12,448 bases of DNA, taken from the NCBI GenBank assembly GCA_002403175.1, contig DHHG01000081.1, positions 1 through 12,448 of the forward strand. The letters are read 5' to 3'. The notes beneath the pieces are model-generated. The model worked only from the letters and a program-made list of their open reading frames with translations, was not told where the DNA came from and did not search any database. Shown piece after piece: positions 1 to 7,994 of the stretch. The stretch is from Syntrophaceae bacterium UBA4778 (GTDB lineage Bacteria > Desulfobacterota > Syntrophia > Syntrophales > UBA4778). The translations under genes were made by a program, and so were the position numbers. Within the stretch, counting starts at the first letter, position 1, and each line of letters begins with the position of its first letter.

Positions 1-10
1 AAAGATTAAT

Positions 11-136
11 AATTCTCTTTAAGGCTGGTTCTATAGGGATTGGGGGTGTTTTAATCATCTGAGTCGAGATATTGAGGCCGAATCTGGTTCAGCGAAAGAT
101 ATTTTGTTGTTTTAGGCCTCGAAGATAAAGAGTATT
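11..136 (+). other. Possible structured leader upstream of rpsU
   Basis: No gene is visible before rpsU. Bases 11-21 can pair with 126-136 (10 of 11 positions), and GAGGCC at 74-79 pairs with GGCCTC at 115-120 inside that span, so a transcript could fold into a long closed arm with an inner stem. This could be the 5' leader of rpsU, a small RNA, or chance pairing. No known RNA family was recognised and there is no clear promoter. What is seen is only base complementarity; function is not inferred. Confidence 0.25.
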
Positions 137-152
137 CGAATTTCAATTCGAA
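135..152. repeat. Perfect 8-bp inverted repeat before rpsU
   Basis: TTCGAATT and AATTCGAA flank a two-base centre (TC), making an almost continuous palindrome 44 bases before the rpsU start codon. As RNA it would form a stem of about 7 bp with a 4-base loop; as DNA it has the symmetry of an operator for a dimeric repressor. It overlaps the outer base pairs of the larger possible fold at 11-136, so the two structures would partly exclude each other. Its role is unknown. Confidence 0.4.
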
Positions 153-195
153 GCAGATTCAACAACCCAAACCCAAATAGAAAGGAATAGATATC

Positions 196-387
196 TTGGA
201 AGTTAAAGTAATCGATAATGATATAGATAAGGCCTTAAAGGTCCTCAAAAATAAGCTTTCCAAAAGCGGTCTTTTCAAAGAACTTAAATTACGCAGAGCC
301 TATGAAAAGCCGTCTGTCAAAAAAAAGCGCAAAGCCATCGAAGCCCGTCGCAGGCTTGCCAAAGCGCAGAGAAGAAGATCCTCATAA
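196..387 (+). CDS. rpsU: Small ribosomal subunit protein S21 (bS21)
   Basis: This encodes bS21, a small basic protein of the 30S subunit platform near the 3' end of 16S rRNA, involved in translation initiation. The 63-residue product has the family pattern: an N-terminal strand (VKVIDNDIDKALKVLKNK), the central LRRAYEKPSVKKKRK segment that corresponds to the conserved RRREFYEKP region of E. coli S21, and an Arg/Lys-rich helical tail. Its length is typical (about 58-71). The start is TTG: the frame has a stop at 178-180, no ATG or GTG follows it before this point, and AAAGGAA at 182-187 lies 8 bases upstream. The next gene begins 24 bases downstream, so the two are probably co-transcribed. Confidence 0.96.
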   Translation: MEVKVIDNDIDKALKVLKNKLSKSGLFKELKLRRAYEKPSVKKKRKAIEARRRLAKAQRRRSS

Positions 388-411
388 CCAAAATCATAGT
401 AGACATATAGG

Positions 412-1065
412 ATGAACGAGCAGCAATACCTAGTAGACGCCTTATCAATCGATGAATCTTGGCGTATGTTTCGTATTATGGCCGAATTTGTTGAGGCCAT
501 AGAAGAATTGTCCAAGATCGGTCGAGCAGTAAGCATATTCGGATCTGCTCGAGTTCAGCCGGGAGATGAATATTACCAAAAGGCGGAATATTTGGGGCGC
601 CGTTTGGCTGAATCGAAATTCAGCGTAATAACCGGTGGTGGTCCCGGTATAATGGAAGCTGCCAACAAGGGCGCTCTTGAAGCTGGCGGATTATCCATCG
701 GCATGAATATCAGACTTCCTTTCGAGCAGAAACCTAATCCCTTTACGAATGTAGGTATAGATTATAAGTATTTTTTCATCCGAAAGGTCATGTTTGTTAA
801 ATATGCAGTCGCCTATATTGTTCTGCCTGGCGGTTATGGTACTCTGGATGAACTCTTTGAGGCAATAACTCTAATTCAGACCAAAAGAATAAAAGGTTTT
901 CCTGTTATTCTGATGGGAAGCGAATACTGGGGCGGTTTGATCAAATGGATTAAAAATACGCTGGTCAAAGATAATAAAATCTTGCCCGAGGATTTTGAAC
1001 TTATTCAAATAATAGATGATCCCGATGAGGTTGTTAAATACATCCAGAAATACGTGATCATTTAA
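412..1065 (+). CDS. LOG-family protein (putative nucleotide phosphoribohydrolase)
   Basis: This 217-residue Rossmann-fold protein belongs to the LOG / TIGR00730 family, long annotated as lysine decarboxylase-like. Members studied hydrolyse cytokinin riboside 5'-monophosphates or other nucleoside monophosphates to free base and ribose 5-phosphate. Visible signatures are the N-terminal ESWRMFRIMAEFVEA segment (16-30), SIFGSAR (41-47), the glycine-rich GGGPGIMEAANKG (75-87), FIRKVMF (122-128) and the active-site PGGYGTLDE (139-147). The conserved N-terminal segment supports the ATG at 412 although only AGG directly abuts it as a ribosome binding site. It sits 24 bases after rpsU and before holA, probably in one transcript. 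The exact substrate cannot be read from sequence. Confidence 0.92.
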   Translation: MNEQQYLVDALSIDESWRMFRIMAEFVEAIEELSKIGRAVSIFGSARVQPGDEYYQKAEYLGRRLAESKFSVITGGGPGIMEAANKGALEAGGLSIGMNIRLPFEQKPNPFTNVGIDYKYFFIRKVMFVKYAVAYIVLPGGYGTLDELFEAITLIQTKRIKGFPVILMGSEYWGGLIKWIKNTLVKDNKILPEDFELIQIIDDPDEVVKYIQKYVII

Positions 1066-1074
1066 TTGAAAGCT

Positions 1075-1123
1075 GATCAAGTCTTTTCGAAGCAGATTCA
1101 AAGCGGCTTGATTTCCCATTTTT
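1075..1123 (+). terminator. Weak terminator-like hairpin after the LOG gene
   Basis: ATCAAGTC at 1076-1083 pairs with GGCTTGAT at 1105-1112 (8 bp with one G-U pair, extendable by a G-U at 1075/1113), and five T bases follow at 1119-1123 after a short spacer. The 21-base loop and the gap before the T run make this a poor intrinsic terminator. It may only reduce read-through into holA. Confidence 0.3.
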
Positions 1124-1184
1124 AATTCAGTATATCCTGCCATAATCGAAGATTTTCATTAAAACCAGAGCATCCTTAGATAAA

Positions 1185-2582
1185 ATGGCTTTCATTTCCC
1201 AAGACAACACATTAACGGGCGTTCTTTCCGATTTGAAGAACGGTAAAAGATTTCCTTGCTACTTGCTGTATGGTAATGAGGATTATCTCATCAATGATGC
1301 CCTGCATAAAATTATAGATATCATTCTACCCACCGGTAGTCGGGAGTTGAACCTTTTTTTTGTGGATGGTGAAACGGAAAGTTCGGAATCCATTAAAGAG
1401 TTCATTACCACTCCTCCTCTGATACCTGGAGAAAAGATCGTTGTTGCTCGTAACATGGATGTGTTGCGCACGAGCATGTCCCAGTCCAATATAATTTCCA
1501 AGATGCTCAACGTAATGGACAGTGATCCATTGAAAGCAGCCAGGCATTTTATGACCTTCCTGAAGAAAGCGGGTTTGAAGCTGGACGACTTGCAGCATGA
1601 ATCTTGGAAAAAAATTCCAGAATCGGATTGGAAGAACATACTAACTGGTGACGAGTTTGAAAAACGCGAAGAATGGATACCGCGTATGGTCGATCTAAGC
1701 ATCCGATATGGTTTGGATCAGGAAAAAGGTGCCGGCGATATCGGGTGGGAAGATGTTTTGCGGAAGGGAATTCCAAGTGGCAATTGTTTCATTCTGATTG
1801 CCGAGTCCGTTGACAAAAGAAAGAGCATATACAAGACCATTCTAGAAGTAGGCGTTGTTCTTGATTTTTCCGGAACCAAAACAGAAACCAAGCAAAGAGA
1901 AATTGCGGGGGACATCTCAAGAGAAATCCTCGCCAAATCCGGGAAAGCGCTTTCTCCTGCTGCTTTTCAGGCACTTGGGAAAAAAACCGGGTTTGATCTG
2001 AAGGCAATGACTGGCGCCATTGAAAAGCTATCCGTTTATGCGGGAGAGAAAGAATCTATTGATGAAAAAGATATCTCTGCACTGATAAAAAAAACACAAG
2101 AGGAATCTGTTTTTTCTTTAACTGCTTCCATTGCGGAAAGAAATGCGAAAAAAGCGCTTGCAATATTATCGGATCTCCTGGATCAGGGTTTGCATCATCT
2201 CATGATTCTATCCATGGTCGTCCGAGAAGTTCGAATTCTTCTTTATACAAAGTTGCTTTTACAGTCCGGAATCTTGGTGAATTATAAACCGGGCCTGGAA
2301 TATGGTTATTTTCAGAAAAATATATACCCGGTCATTAAAGATATGGTGCGCTCTGGGAGAGGTTCGGCTGATATGGCCGGTTTGCATCCCTATGTTCTCT
2401 ACAATGCCTTTCGGGATTCGGCCAAATTTTCCTTGGACGAATGTATCGGGTTTATGGAATATCTCCTGGAAATAGACCTGATGCTAAAAACGACAGGACA
2501 GGACCCCAAGATTCTCATGGAAAGGTTACTAATATTCCTCTGCAATAATCAAGCTATTACCTCCTCCACGGATGCTCTATAG
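1185..2582 (+). CDS. holA: DNA polymerase III delta subunit, with large insertion
   Basis: This is the delta subunit of the clamp loader, which opens the beta clamp during replication. The N-terminal AAA+-like part is seen in FPCYLLYGNEDYLINDAL (23-40), the PPLIPGEKIVVARN strand (77-90), and NCFILIAESVDKRKSIYKTI (200-219). The middle and C-terminal helical domains follow, including the ALGKKTGFDLKAMTGAIEKL segment, SVFSLTASIAERNAKKALAIL and a collar-like helical tail. At 465 residues it is much longer than E. coli HolA (343). Roughly residues 108-192, between the VVARN and FILIAES strands, are extra, helical-looking and rich in W and charged residues. No strong ribosome binding site precedes the ATG. 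The stop overlaps that of the convergent gene. Confidence 0.9.
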   Translation: MAFISQDNTLTGVLSDLKNGKRFPCYLLYGNEDYLINDALHKIIDIILPTGSRELNLFFVDGETESSESIKEFITTPPLIPGEKIVVARNMDVLRTSMSQSNIISKMLNVMDSDPLKAARHFMTFLKKAGLKLDDLQHESWKKIPESDWKNILTGDEFEKREEWIPRMVDLSIRYGLDQEKGAGDIGWEDVLRKGIPSGNCFILIAESVDKRKSIYKTILEVGVVLDFSGTKTETKQREIAGDISREILAKSGKALSPAAFQALGKKTGFDLKAMTGAIEKLSVYAGEKESIDEKDISALIKKTQEESVFSLTASIAERNAKKALAILSDLLDQGLHHLMILSMVVREVRILLYTKLLLQSGILVNYKPGLEYGYFQKNIYPVIKDMVRSGRGSADMAGLHPYVLYNAFRDSAKFSLDECIGFMEYLLEIDLMLKTTGQDPKILMERLLIFLCNNQAITSSTDAL

Positions 2583-3092
2583 ATTTTTTAATCTACTCAG
2601 TTCTACTCTTTTTCTTTTGGAAAGTTTTTTTGACGGTCCCTTCTTTTGGGTCATATTGAATCGGTTGCGGTCATCATCATCTTTTCCATAAGACATGCTA
2701 AACCCATCGAGCTGAGCTATGCTCTCTTCGAAGCGGCTGGAAGAAATGACGGTTGCGCCGGAAAGGGTCACAGAATATGCCAAATCGCGATCCGACGTGA
2801 CTACGACCATGTTCCTTCCACCCTGGGCGGCCATTCTCTTGATTACTTCATCAGCTCTTTCGCCTTTCCGAGAGTAAATGACAGTAGTAGCGCCCTCGCG
2901 TGTACGTTCCTGAGTGAGAGAGCCATTTTCCCATCCATCAAAGACGATTGTGATCTTGTGTCCTCTCATTTTTCTAAATTGTTCTAATCGTGAAATCAGG
3001 TGCTTGCGACCGCTTTCAAGTCCAAGTTGCTCGAAACTACGAAATTCCGGTGATTGTCTTATGAGATTATAGCCATCCACTAAAATATGCAT
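2577..3092 (-). CDS. YacP-like NYN-domain RNA-binding nuclease
   Basis: This protein of about 171 residues has a PIN-like NYN domain of the YacP family; the Bacillus subtilis member Rae1 is a ribosome-associated endonuclease that cuts mRNA in the A site. Acidic motifs expected for metal binding are visible: HILVDGYNLI at the start, VFDGWENG, GERADEVIKRMA and VVTSDRDLA. The tail is very basic (KKLSKRKRVELSRLKNL), consistent with RNA or ribosome contact. I chose the ATG at 3092, which gives the usual MHILVDGYN start with GAGGT upstream; a GTG at 3110 would add six residues and lacks a binding site. It is convergent with holA and divergent from arnT. Activity is inferred from family only. Confidence 0.85.
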   Translation of the reverse strand: MHILVDGYNLIRQSPEFRSFEQLGLESGRKHLISRLEQFRKMRGHKITIVFDGWENGSLTQERTREGATTVIYSRKGERADEVIKRMAAQGGRNMVVVTSDRDLAYSVTLSGATVISSSRFEESIAQLDGFSMSYGKDDDDRNRFNMTQKKGPSKKLSKRKRVELSRLKNL

Positions 3093-3133
3093 CTCGCCTG
3101 CCGACCTCACGGGAGAGGATGTGTGCCATTAAA

Positions 3134-3161
3134 ATTATTTAAATACTTCAATTTACGCCAA
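3134..3161 (-). promoter_or_regulatory. Candidate promoter for the NYN gene
   Basis: On the minus strand, TTGGCG (3161-3156) and AATAAT (3139-3134) are separated by 16 bases, matching the sigma-70 boxes at 4/6 and 5/6. A start about 7 bases further would leave a leader of roughly 35 bases before the ATG at 3092. The region is AT-rich. This is a pattern match only. For arnT on the other strand I see a TATAAA at 3232-3237 but no good partner box. Confidence 0.35.
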
Positions 3162-3286
3162 AATTATGCTACAAGACCCCGCCTGTTTCTGTTTATAACC
3201 TATGGAAAAGCATTTATCAAGATTGCCACTGTATAAAAAGAAGGATTTTCGAGTCCTATCGAGGGGCACTAATTTGGAGTAGGATA

Positions 3287-4966
3287 ATGACGATGAAAAG
3301 GAAGAGCCAAATTCTGCTCCTACTTGTTTTCCCTCTTGTATTGTACATTCTCTTGATTGCGTGCATGCCGCTGATGGAACCTGATGAAAGCCGTTACAGC
3401 GACATTCCCAGGTTAATGAATCAGACGGGTGATTATGTCACACCTCGCCTCCATCATGTCATCTATCTTGAAAAACCGCCCCTGGTATATTGGGCCACTG
3501 CCCTCATCTTCAAAGTTTTTGGCGAGAATAATTTCTCTGCAAGGCTATTCGTAGCTCTATGTGCGTGGGGTTGTATCATTCTCGCGTACTGTATGGGAGC
3601 TCATTTTCGAAGCAGCAAGACAGGTCTTTATGCTGCCGCTATTTTAAGTACATTTCTATTTCACTTTTTGATTGGCAAGATCAATATTCTCGATATGCCC
3701 CTGACGTTTTTCATCTGTTTTGCCATTTGGGCCGGTTATCGATATATCTCCGGTTTTGGTCGATATAAAATTTGGCTTTATCTGCTTTACATTTCATCTG
3801 CCTTGGCATTTCTCACAAAGGGACTAATCGGTATAGTATTCCCCTTTGCAATCCTTGGAATATGGCTGATTCTGGAGAAGAGATGGCGTGATATCCTCGA
3901 TCTTATTTCGCCCGTTGGCATGCTGATCTTCTCAGCTATAGCGCTACCGTGGATTATCCTGGCACAGATGGCGAACCCTGATTTTCTCTGGTTTTTTTTC
4001 GTACAGGAGCATCTTCTCAGATACACTACGACAGTGCATGGTAAGGATGCTACTTTCTTTTATTATTTCCCGGTCGTTCTGCTGGGGACAACACCATGGT
4101 GCGCGTTTTTATGGAAGTCCTTCAAAGAGGGCGGAATAAAATTGCGCAGACTTTTTACCGCAACTGAATATAGGTTTATATTTACCTGGATTATTTTTAT
4201 ATTTTTATTCTTTTCGGTATCCTCATCCAAGTTGGTTCCTTACATTGGTCCCGTTTTTATTCCGCTATCAGTGATTTTTGCTCAGATTTTCATGGTCTCT
4301 GAACGCAAAGAGGTTCCGGGTCATTCGGGAAATTGGCTATATCATTTTCCGATTGTATTGCAGTCTCTGCTTTTTATTCTCATTTTGCTTGCACCTCCCA
4401 TTATTCGATATCTGGAACTCGGGAAAAGTCCAATCGTGATTTCTGAAAATTGGAAATATCTGATAATTATCCCTGTCCTTGCGCAGGTTCTTCTGGTTTT
4501 TCTCCCGGATTTGCTCAGAAGAAGTTATCGGATCAAGCCGTCCATTACGATTTATTCTCTTAGTGCAATTTTTTTCTGTTCCTTGATAATTCCTCTGGAT
4601 GATTTCTTCGGTCCATATAAGTCCGCTGAACCTGTTTCCCAGGCCATAAAAAGATTGGTTCCAGCCGGCAAGGAAGTTTATCAATATAAGATTGCTCTGT
4701 ACGGAGTCGATTTTTATAACAACATAAGGACCCCTATCGTAGAAGATTTTGGCGAGCTTGGGGATGGCATCAGAAAGCTTCCGGAAGCCGAAAGGAAGCA
4801 CTATTTTATGTCAGCGGCTGAATTTTATGCCAGGTGCAAGCAGAAACCCGAGATCTACTGTATTACGAAATACCAAAAACGTCTGCAGGACTTAAAAAAA
4901 GAAATACCTAATTTGGAAATATTGTGGGATAATGGCGCGTTTTTTTTAGTCAGATTGAAATCTTAG
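3287..4966 (+). CDS. arnT: ArnT-type L-Ara4N lipid A transferase
   Basis: This 559-residue GT-C membrane glycosyltransferase is expected to move L-Ara4N from undecaprenyl phosphate to lipid A phosphates on the periplasmic face, which lowers negative charge and gives resistance to polymyxin and cationic peptides. A first membrane helix (about 8-28) leads to the periplasmic loop with MEPDESRYSDIPR and YLEKPPLVYW. Asp33, Lys63 and Asp136 (NILDMPLTF) match, by a constant offset of 22, the Asp55, Lys85 and Asp158 I recall as important in Cupriavidus ArnT. About a dozen hydrophobic helices follow, then a soluble C-terminal domain. GGAG lies 7 bases before the ATG; a second ATG at 3293 is possible. 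It heads the arn cluster, unlike in E. coli. A related PMT-type transferase with another sugar is less likely given the neighbours. Confidence 0.92.
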   Translation: MTMKRKSQILLLLVFPLVLYILLIACMPLMEPDESRYSDIPRLMNQTGDYVTPRLHHVIYLEKPPLVYWATALIFKVFGENNFSARLFVALCAWGCIILAYCMGAHFRSSKTGLYAAAILSTFLFHFLIGKINILDMPLTFFICFAIWAGYRYISGFGRYKIWLYLLYISSALAFLTKGLIGIVFPFAILGIWLILEKRWRDILDLISPVGMLIFSAIALPWIILAQMANPDFLWFFFVQEHLLRYTTTVHGKDATFFYYFPVVLLGTTPWCAFLWKSFKEGGIKLRRLFTATEYRFIFTWIIFIFLFFSVSSSKLVPYIGPVFIPLSVIFAQIFMVSERKEVPGHSGNWLYHFPIVLQSLLFILILLAPPIIRYLELGKSPIVISENWKYLIIIPVLAQVLLVFLPDLLRRSYRIKPSITIYSLSAIFFCSLIIPLDDFFGPYKSAEPVSQAIKRLVPAGKEVYQYKIALYGVDFYNNIRTPIVEDFGELGDGIRKLPEAERKHYFMSAAEFYARCKQKPEIYCITKYQKRLQDLKKEIPNLEILWDNGAFFLVRLKS

Positions 4967-4987
4967 AGATAACATTAGGTTGGTAAA

Positions 4988-6136
4988 TTGAAAATCCGGA
5001 ATGATTTTTTACCTTTCAGTAAACCCTCGATTGGTGAATCAGAAATCGAGGGCGTTGTTGCGTGTCTGAGATCAGGCTGGATCACTACAGGGGCACTTTG
5101 CAAGGATTTTGAAACAAAGTTTTCAGAGCTAACGGGTGCTCCCTATGCCGTTACCTTCTCATCTGCAACAGCAGGAATGCATTTGGCCCTCCTCGCAATG
5201 GAATTAAAGGACGGCGATGAAATTATTACCCCCTCCATGACCTTTGCCTCAACAATCAATATGATAACTATGTGCGGTGCCAAACCTGTATTTGCAGATA
5301 TTGAATACGGCACTCTGAATATAGATCCTGCTTCAGTGGAACAAAAAATTACAAAAAAAACGCGGGCAATTATACCGGTTCATTTTGCAGGTGCACCCGT
5401 TGATATGGATACGATATCAACAATTGCCAATGCTCACGAAATTAGAATCGTCGAAGATGCCGCCCATGCAGTCGGCACCTATTACAAAGGCACTCATGCA
5501 GGTGGTTTCGGATATCCTGCAATATTTTCCTTTCATCCCATCAAGAATATAACGACGGGTGAAGGTGGAATGGTGACGCACTATGACCAGGACCTTGAAA
5601 CAAGATTGAGGCTCCTTAGGTTCCATGGAATTGAACGGGATGCATGGAAACGCTATGGCAAAGGGGGAAATCCTGAATATGATATTCAGTCCCCTGGATA
5701 TAAATACAACCTTACGGATCTGCAGGCTGCTCTGGGAATTGCTCAATTATTGAGATTAGGAGAGATGAATGAAAAACGCCGCCAGCTGGCAGAGCTGTAT
5801 CTGGCCGGTCTTAATGGGGTGGCTGGTCTGGAATTACCGGAAAGCCCGACCTATGATCATGTGCATGTGTGGCATCTCTTCATTGTGAAAATAAAGTCCA
5901 TGGAACGGGATGCCTTTATGAAAAGGCTTTCTGATTACAATATTGGCTATGGAATTCATTTTCCAGCGGCCCATCTATTGGGTTACGTAAAGAACACCTT
6001 TGGAATACAGAAAGGCACTTTGCCGGTAACTGAAAAGGTCGCTGACTGTATTGTGTCGCTTCCCCTTTTCCCATCCATGGAGGAAACGGATGTTGCCTAC
6101 GTATGCGACGCCATAAAGGAGATTTTGCACCAATGA
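4988..6136 (+). CDS. arnB: ArnB-type UDP-4-ketopentose aminotransferase
   Basis: This PLP enzyme of the DegT/DnrJ/EryC1/StrS family converts UDP-4-keto-pentose with glutamate to UDP-L-Ara4N. It has 382 residues, like E. coli ArnB. The start LPFSKPSIGESEIEGV resembles ArnB; SSATAGMHLAL (58-68) binds cofactor phosphate, EDAAHA (156-161) supplies the Asp (157) that holds the pyridine nitrogen, and FSFHPIKNITTGEGG (180-194) carries the Schiff-base Lys186 (Lys188 in Salmonella). The start is TTG with AGG about 8 bases upstream; no ATG fits the N-terminus. It lies 21 bases after arnT and overlaps arnC by an ATGA. Sequence alone cannot exclude another sugar aminotransferase, but the neighbours settle it. 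Confidence 0.94.
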   Translation: MKIRNDFLPFSKPSIGESEIEGVVACLRSGWITTGALCKDFETKFSELTGAPYAVTFSSATAGMHLALLAMELKDGDEIITPSMTFASTINMITMCGAKPVFADIEYGTLNIDPASVEQKITKKTRAIIPVHFAGAPVDMDTISTIANAHEIRIVEDAAHAVGTYYKGTHAGGFGYPAIFSFHPIKNITTGEGGMVTHYDQDLETRLRLLRFHGIERDAWKRYGKGGNPEYDIQSPGYKYNLTDLQAALGIAQLLRLGEMNEKRRQLAELYLAGLNGVAGLELPESPTYDHVHVWHLFIVKIKSMERDAFMKRLSDYNIGYGIHFPAAHLLGYVKNTFGIQKGTLPVTEKVADCIVSLPLFPSMEETDVAYVCDAIKEILHQ

Positions 6137-7080
6137 AGCAGTCCATGATCTCAGTCGTTATTCCTGTTTATAATGAGTCGGCCGGAATCAGTAAGCTGAT
6201 GGAGCGATTGCAATCTGTAATGAGCAATATCGGAAGAGCTTATGAGATTATATTAATAGATGACGGTAGTAAGGACGACTCGCTTTCCATTATGAAGGAA
6301 TATACCGTCCGGCCTGAGATTAAGGTTGTCGAACTGACAAAGAACTATGGTCAGCATGCAGCCATTTTCGCCGGTTTTTTTGTTTCCAAAGGGAATATCA
6401 TCGTTACTATGGATGCGGACCTTCAGAATCCTCCTGAGGAAATTCCAAGACTCATCCGGGTTATGGAAGAAGGGGGTTATGATGTAGTGGGGACGATTCG
6501 TAAAGAAAGGAAAGATTCCTTTTTTAGAAAATTTCCTTCCAAAATCATCAATATGGTTGCGCGCCGGATTACCAAAGTACAAATGACAGACTGGGGATGC
6601 ATGCTTCGCGCATACCGCCGAAGCATCGTGGACAGGATGATTGATTGTCATGAACAATCTACCTTCATACCTGCACTGGCTACCTATTTTGCAAAAAAAG
6701 TAACAGAAATTGAAGTGGAACATGAGGAAAGGTTTGCCGGCGAGTCGCACTATCCATTTCGAAAATTGGTCAATCTCCAATTTGATCTTGTTTCTTCGTT
6801 TTCCGATTTTCCATTGAAGATCATCATGTATTCCGGCATTGTATTTGCCATGCTGGGCATCGGTTTCGGTCTATTACTCGGAATCGCCAGAGCGGTCTAT
6901 GGAGCCGCCTGGGCCGCAGAAGGAGTGTTTACACTATTTTCTGTCCTCTTTGCTTTTGTCGGATTTCAATTTTTTGCCCTGGGAATCATGGGTGAATATA
7001 TCGGTCGCATTTACCGCGAAGTTAGAAAAAGGCCGGAATATGTTATTGAGAGGGTTTATTCCTCTTCGGAGCAAGAATGA
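6133..7080 (+). CDS. arnC: ArnC undecaprenyl-phosphate L-Ara4FN transferase
   Basis: This GT2 enzyme transfers 4-deoxy-4-formamido-L-arabinose from UDP to undecaprenyl phosphate at the cytoplasmic face. From the ATG at 6133 it has 315 residues (E. coli 322). Motifs: ISVVIPVYNE near the N-terminus, EIILIDDGSKDDS, the acidic TMDADLQNPPEEIPRL, and WGCMLRAYRR. Two C-terminal membrane helices (around LKIIMYSGIVFAMLGIGFGL and LFSVLFAFVGFQFFALGIMG) end in EYIGRIYREVRKRP, a usual GT2 membrane anchor. AAGGAG at 6116-6121 precedes the ATG, which overlaps the arnB stop as ATGA; an upstream in-frame start at 6103 would add ten residues without family support. DPM-like or GtrB-like GT2 enzymes look similar; the operon decides. 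Confidence 0.93.
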   Translation: MKQSMISVVIPVYNESAGISKLMERLQSVMSNIGRAYEIILIDDGSKDDSLSIMKEYTVRPEIKVVELTKNYGQHAAIFAGFFVSKGNIIVTMDADLQNPPEEIPRLIRVMEEGGYDVVGTIRKERKDSFFRKFPSKIINMVARRITKVQMTDWGCMLRAYRRSIVDRMIDCHEQSTFIPALATYFAKKVTEIEVEHEERFAGESHYPFRKLVNLQFDLVSSFSDFPLKIIMYSGIVFAMLGIGFGLLLGIARAVYGAAWAAEGVFTLFSVLFAFVGFQFFALGIMGEYIGRIYREVRKRPEYVIERVYSSSEQE

Positions 7081-7994
7081 AGGCCGTTGTCTTTGCTTAT
7101 CACAATATGGGCATAACAGGTCTGGAAGCCCTCAAAAACGCAGGATTTGCAATTCAGGCAATTTTTACACATGAGGACAATCCCGCAGAGAATTGCTGGT
7201 TCTCCTCCGTTGCGAACTGGGGAACAAAAAATGGCATACAGGTATTTAGCCCCGAAAATATCAATCACCCCGACTGGACGGCAATGATCAGCGACTTAGG
7301 GCCGGATACTATTTTTTCATTCTATTACCGCTATCTCTTAAACGATGATATTTTGCGAATTCCGAATGCTGGCGCATACAATCTTCACGGGTCCTTTTTG
7401 CCTGCTTACCGGGGGAGGGCACCTGTCAACTGGGTGATAGTCAATGGTGAAAAGGAGACCGGAGTAACGCTTCATCGTATGGTGGCCAGGGCTGATGCAG
7501 GAGATATCGTCGGACAACGCCGGGTCGCCATAGCATTCGAGGATACGGCCCACACCCTTTTCCAAAAACTTCAGGATGCGGCGTCTTTGCTTTTGAAAGA
7601 GTTACTCCCGTTGATAAAAGAGGGGAGGGCGCCGCGGATCGTTCAGGATCTGAGCAAGGGAAGTTATTTCGGCCGGCGTTGTCCCGAAGATGGCAGAATT
7701 GATTGGCGCTGGCCCTCTCTGCGGATTTACAATCTCATCCGCGGGGTAACGGAACCTTATCCCGGTGCCTTCGCTCATATGCCTGATGGCGGTAAGGTTA
7801 TCGTATGGTGGGCGATACCGGAAGAGATCCCAGATGAAGATGCGAATTGCGGCACGGTTAGGATAATGCAAGATCGCGTCCTCGTAAAAGCGGCTGATGG
7901 CTGGCTTCGGCTGATCGACATTGAACTGGATGGAAAGCGCATTAAGGATAAGCAAATAGCAGTTTATTTGAGTACAGGAGCAATATTGAAATGA
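7077..7994 (+). CDS. arnA: UDP-L-Ara4N formyltransferase (ArnA N-terminal half)
   Basis: This 305-residue protein equals the N-terminal formyltransferase half of E. coli ArnA and uses 10-formyl-tetrahydrofolate to make UDP-L-Ara4-formyl-N, the form accepted by ArnC. The catalytic set is intact and at the same numbers as in E. coli: Asn102 and His104 in [19 protein letters not shown] and Asp140 in [15 protein letters not shown]. The OB-like C-terminal subdomain follows ([20 protein letters not shown] to the end). Unlike enterobacterial ArnA it stops here, and the decarboxylase is a separate gene starting in the same ATGA. Its own start also overlaps the arnC stop as ATGA, so translation is probably coupled. 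Confidence 0.94.
   Translation: MKAVVFAYHNMGITGLEALKNAGFAIQAIFTHEDNPAENCWFSSVANWGTKNGIQVFSPENINHPDWTAMISDLGPDTIFSFYYRYLLNDDILRIPNAGAYNLHGSFLPAYRGRAPVNWVIVNGEKETGVTLHRMVARADAGDIVGQRRVAIAFEDTAHTLFQKLQDAASLLLKELLPLIKEGRAPRIVQDLSKGSYFGRRCPEDGRIDWRWPSLRIYNLIRGVTEPYPGAFAHMPDGGKVIVWWAIPEEIPDEDANCGTVRIMQDRVLVKAADGWLRLIDIELDGKRIKDKQIAVYLSTGAILK

Noticed and set aside
1283..1702. 139-residue minus-strand ORF inside holA
   Set aside because: It covers the unusual insertion but has no ribosome binding site or domain; the holA frame is continuous and plausible.
3111..3286. PmrA-type box or sigma-54 promoter before arnT
   Set aside because: No pair of CTTAAT-like half sites and no GG/GC elements at correct spacing were found; only AT-rich sequence and an isolated TATAAA at 3232-3237.
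6253..6780. 175-residue minus-strand ORF inside arnC
   Set aside because: It lies wholly antisense to a well conserved GT2 gene and shows no recognisable domain.
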